Source: HGM20899 sp964615195
Lineage (GTDB): Bacteria; Pseudomonadota; Gammaproteobacteria; Enterobacterales; Succinivibrionaceae
Direction of reading: 5' to 3'
Assembly (NCBI GenBank): GCA_964615195.1
Contig: CAZTNG010000086.1
Coordinates: 1 to 8,728 of the forward strand
Length of the DNA stretch: 8,728 bases
The position numbers were made by a program, and so were the translations under genes. Below are positions 7,479 to 8,728 of the stretch, one piece after another. How positions within the stretch are numbered: the first letter of the stretch is position 1; each line of letters opens with the position of its first letter. The notes under the pieces were generated by a model, which saw only the letters and a program-made list of their open reading frames with translations, did no database searches and was not told the origin of the DNA.

Positions 7479-8429
7479 TTATAACAAATATTTATACAAC
7501 ACCTTCCTTTTATCCTCTAATTGCGGATGTACATAAAAATCCATTGTCACTTTTACTGAAGAATGTCCCAAAATAGAACTTACTGTTTTTTCGCCAGCTC
7601 CTCTACTTATAAGCAACGTAGCAAATGTATGACGCAATGAATGAAACGAAATATATCGCATTCCACAGTGTTCAACTAAAGTTTTGTATCTTGCTCTTAA
7701 TGCCCTTGGCTCTGTTGGTTTTAAGTTACCTGTTATAATATAAAGTTCTGAACAAAATTCATCTTTACAATCAATTTCATAGAGTAATTTCAATTTTTTT
7801 AATACTAAATCTGTAAATGGAAGTTCTCGACATGAATCAAAAGTTTTTGGGGTACCTTTATTTATAAAACTTGAATTTTTTCCTAATGTATTTTTTAAAT
7901 ATATACGCTGAATAGTTTGTGTTATTCTAATAGTGCGAGTTTTAAATGATATATTTGACCAAGTCAATCCACATATTTCACCAATTCTCAAACCTAATTG
8001 AAGAGCTAACGTAACAGCAAGAGCTACTCTACAATCATTTTTACTTATCAAATTTATAAATGTTCTGTATTCATTTTGGGAATATACATTAAGTTTCTTA
8101 GGTAATGAACTTACGCCAGCTCTTATTCTACAAGAAGGTGCTGGAATACCTATACTATTATAATAATTAACAACAATTTGTTTGTATATTTCAACTAAAT
8201 CTCTAATTGAACGACTACTTAAACCTCCTTTACCATCTAATCTTCCAGAAATTTTCCAATAATTCACAACTTTTTGTAATTCAATAAAATTTAGATCTTT
8301 CATATTCAAAAGACCAAATTTTGGGATTAGATGATTAACTAGTGCAACGTTATATCTAGCATAAGTTGACGGTTTTATATATTGCTTTTGATTTTCCAAC
8401 CATAACTTGGCAGCATTTACGAATATCAT
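7479..8429 (-). CDS. Tyrosine recombinase / site-specific integrase (candidate invertase of the switch)
   Basis: This complete 316-aa protein has the standard two-domain layout. An N-terminal SAM-like core-binding domain spans about residues 1-90, containing TYARYNVALVNHLIPKFG. A C-terminal catalytic domain follows. The catalytic set is present: R148 (LGLRIGEICGL), probable K195, H263-x-x-R266 (HSLRHTF), H289 (LGHSS) and nucleophile Y299 (TMDFYVH). I choose the ATG at 8429 because AAGGA (8442-8438) lies 8 nt upstream; a TTG one codon earlier (8432) has poorer spacing. It lacks an obvious N-terminal arm-binding extension, as expected for simple invertases of the XerC/D or hsdS-inverting type rather than large phage integrases. 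It sits just outside the invertible segment, on the strand of the predicted ON operon. The family call is very secure; its substrate is inferred from proximity. It could instead be a relic of an integrated element. Confidence 0.95.
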   Translation of the reverse strand: MIFVNAAKLWLENQKQYIKPSTYARYNVALVNHLIPKFGLLNMKDLNFIELQKVVNYWKISGRLDGKGGLSSRSIRDLVEIYKQIVVNYYNSIGIPAPSCRIRAGVSSLPKKLNVYSQNEYRTFINLISKNDCRVALAVTLALQLGLRIGEICGLTWSNISFKTRTIRITQTIQRIYLKNTLGKNSSFINKGTPKTFDSCRELPFTDLVLKKLKLLYEIDCKDEFCSELYIITGNLKPTEPRALRARYKTLVEHCGMRYISFHSLRHTFATLLISRGAGEKTVSSILGHSSVKVTMDFYVHPQLEDKRKVLYKYLL

Positions 8430-8728
8430 CAATTAATTCCTTAGAAATTTAAATAAAAAATATAAATAACATGATTTACTATATAAATAAAAAAACTAAG
8501 TAAAAAAATTTTTTTAATAATCGATTTAAGTGATAAAGCACTAAAAACATAATCCAAAATTCATTTTTTATCTCTACATCAAATTTTTTTATTAAAGAAT
8601 ACATCTTAATTAAACATAACAGGTATAATATCCCCGGTCTTTTTAATAGTTAGAAAGAGCTATTACAAACAAAAAAAATATATATTTATTATAATTACAT
8701 TATTATATATGTAATATAATTACGATAA
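8430..8728. other. AT-rich non-coding region upstream of the recombinase, with small dyads near the edge
   Basis: About 300 bases contain no supportable gene. The recombinase ribosome binding site is at 8438-8442. A weak minus-strand promoter (TATATT with a TTTATA-like -35 at 17 bp) may lie near 8455-8485. TATAAT at 8624-8629 on the plus strand has no good -35. At the far end, TATAATTAC occurs twice (8690-8698 and 8715-8723), and ATTACAT/ATGTAAT (8694-8700, 8709-8715) form a 7-bp inverted repeat, an operator-like arrangement. Confidence 0.4.

Noticed and set aside
8605..8614. CTTAATTAAA as a third inversion site
   Set aside because: Only the AT-rich centre matches; the CCTTRC and GYAAGG arms are absent, so chance similarity is more likely.

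Overview
The window is very AT-rich DNA, roughly 30% G+C by eye. Short intergenic gaps, AAGGA/GGAG ribosome binding sites and protein style suggest a low-GC bacterium, for example Bacillota or a similar anaerobe; the lineage cannot be fixed from this sequence. It is an accessory defence locus with no housekeeping genes, tRNAs, rRNAs or CRISPR array.

Layout: (1) bases 1-627, minus strand: 5' part of a DUF262-family gene (DGQQR motif) that runs off the left edge. (2) 645-670: left copy of a 26-bp near-identical inverted repeat. (3) 695-6447, plus strand: the C-terminal half of a PP-loop/PAPS-reductase-like protein with a ferredoxin tail, then a DUF4007 protein, then a 1256-aa P-loop ATPase, with overlapping ends as in an operon. 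(4) 6492-6517: right copy of the repeat, in opposite orientation. (5) 6489-7316, minus strand: the N-terminal half of the same PP-loop protein (zinc ribbons plus SGGKDS). (6) 7479-8429, minus strand: a complete tyrosine recombinase. (7) 8430-8728: AT-rich non-coding DNA.

The gene set (PAPS-reductase-like protein, DUF4007 protein, large ATPase, DUF262 protein) matches the SspBCD-SspE type of single-strand DNA phosphorothioation defence. In that system SspD handles sulfur activation, SspB (DUF4007) nicks or binds DNA, SspC is an ATPase and SspE (DUF262-containing) senses the modification and attacks phage. No cysteine desulfurase (SspA) is visible.

The main discovery is that the sspD-like gene is cut in two exactly at the inverted repeat. 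Its halves lie on opposite strands about 5.8 kb apart. Inverting the segment between the repeats joins them in frame into one protein of about 616 aa. It also places sspD, the DUF4007 gene, the ATPase gene and the DUF262 gene head to tail on the minus strand, downstream of the recombinase gene. I read this as a phase-variable, recombinase-switched phosphorothioation-type defence operon, captured here in the OFF orientation. The split, the repeats and the restored frame are read directly from the sequence. The switching itself, and the assignment of the recombinase to it, are inference.
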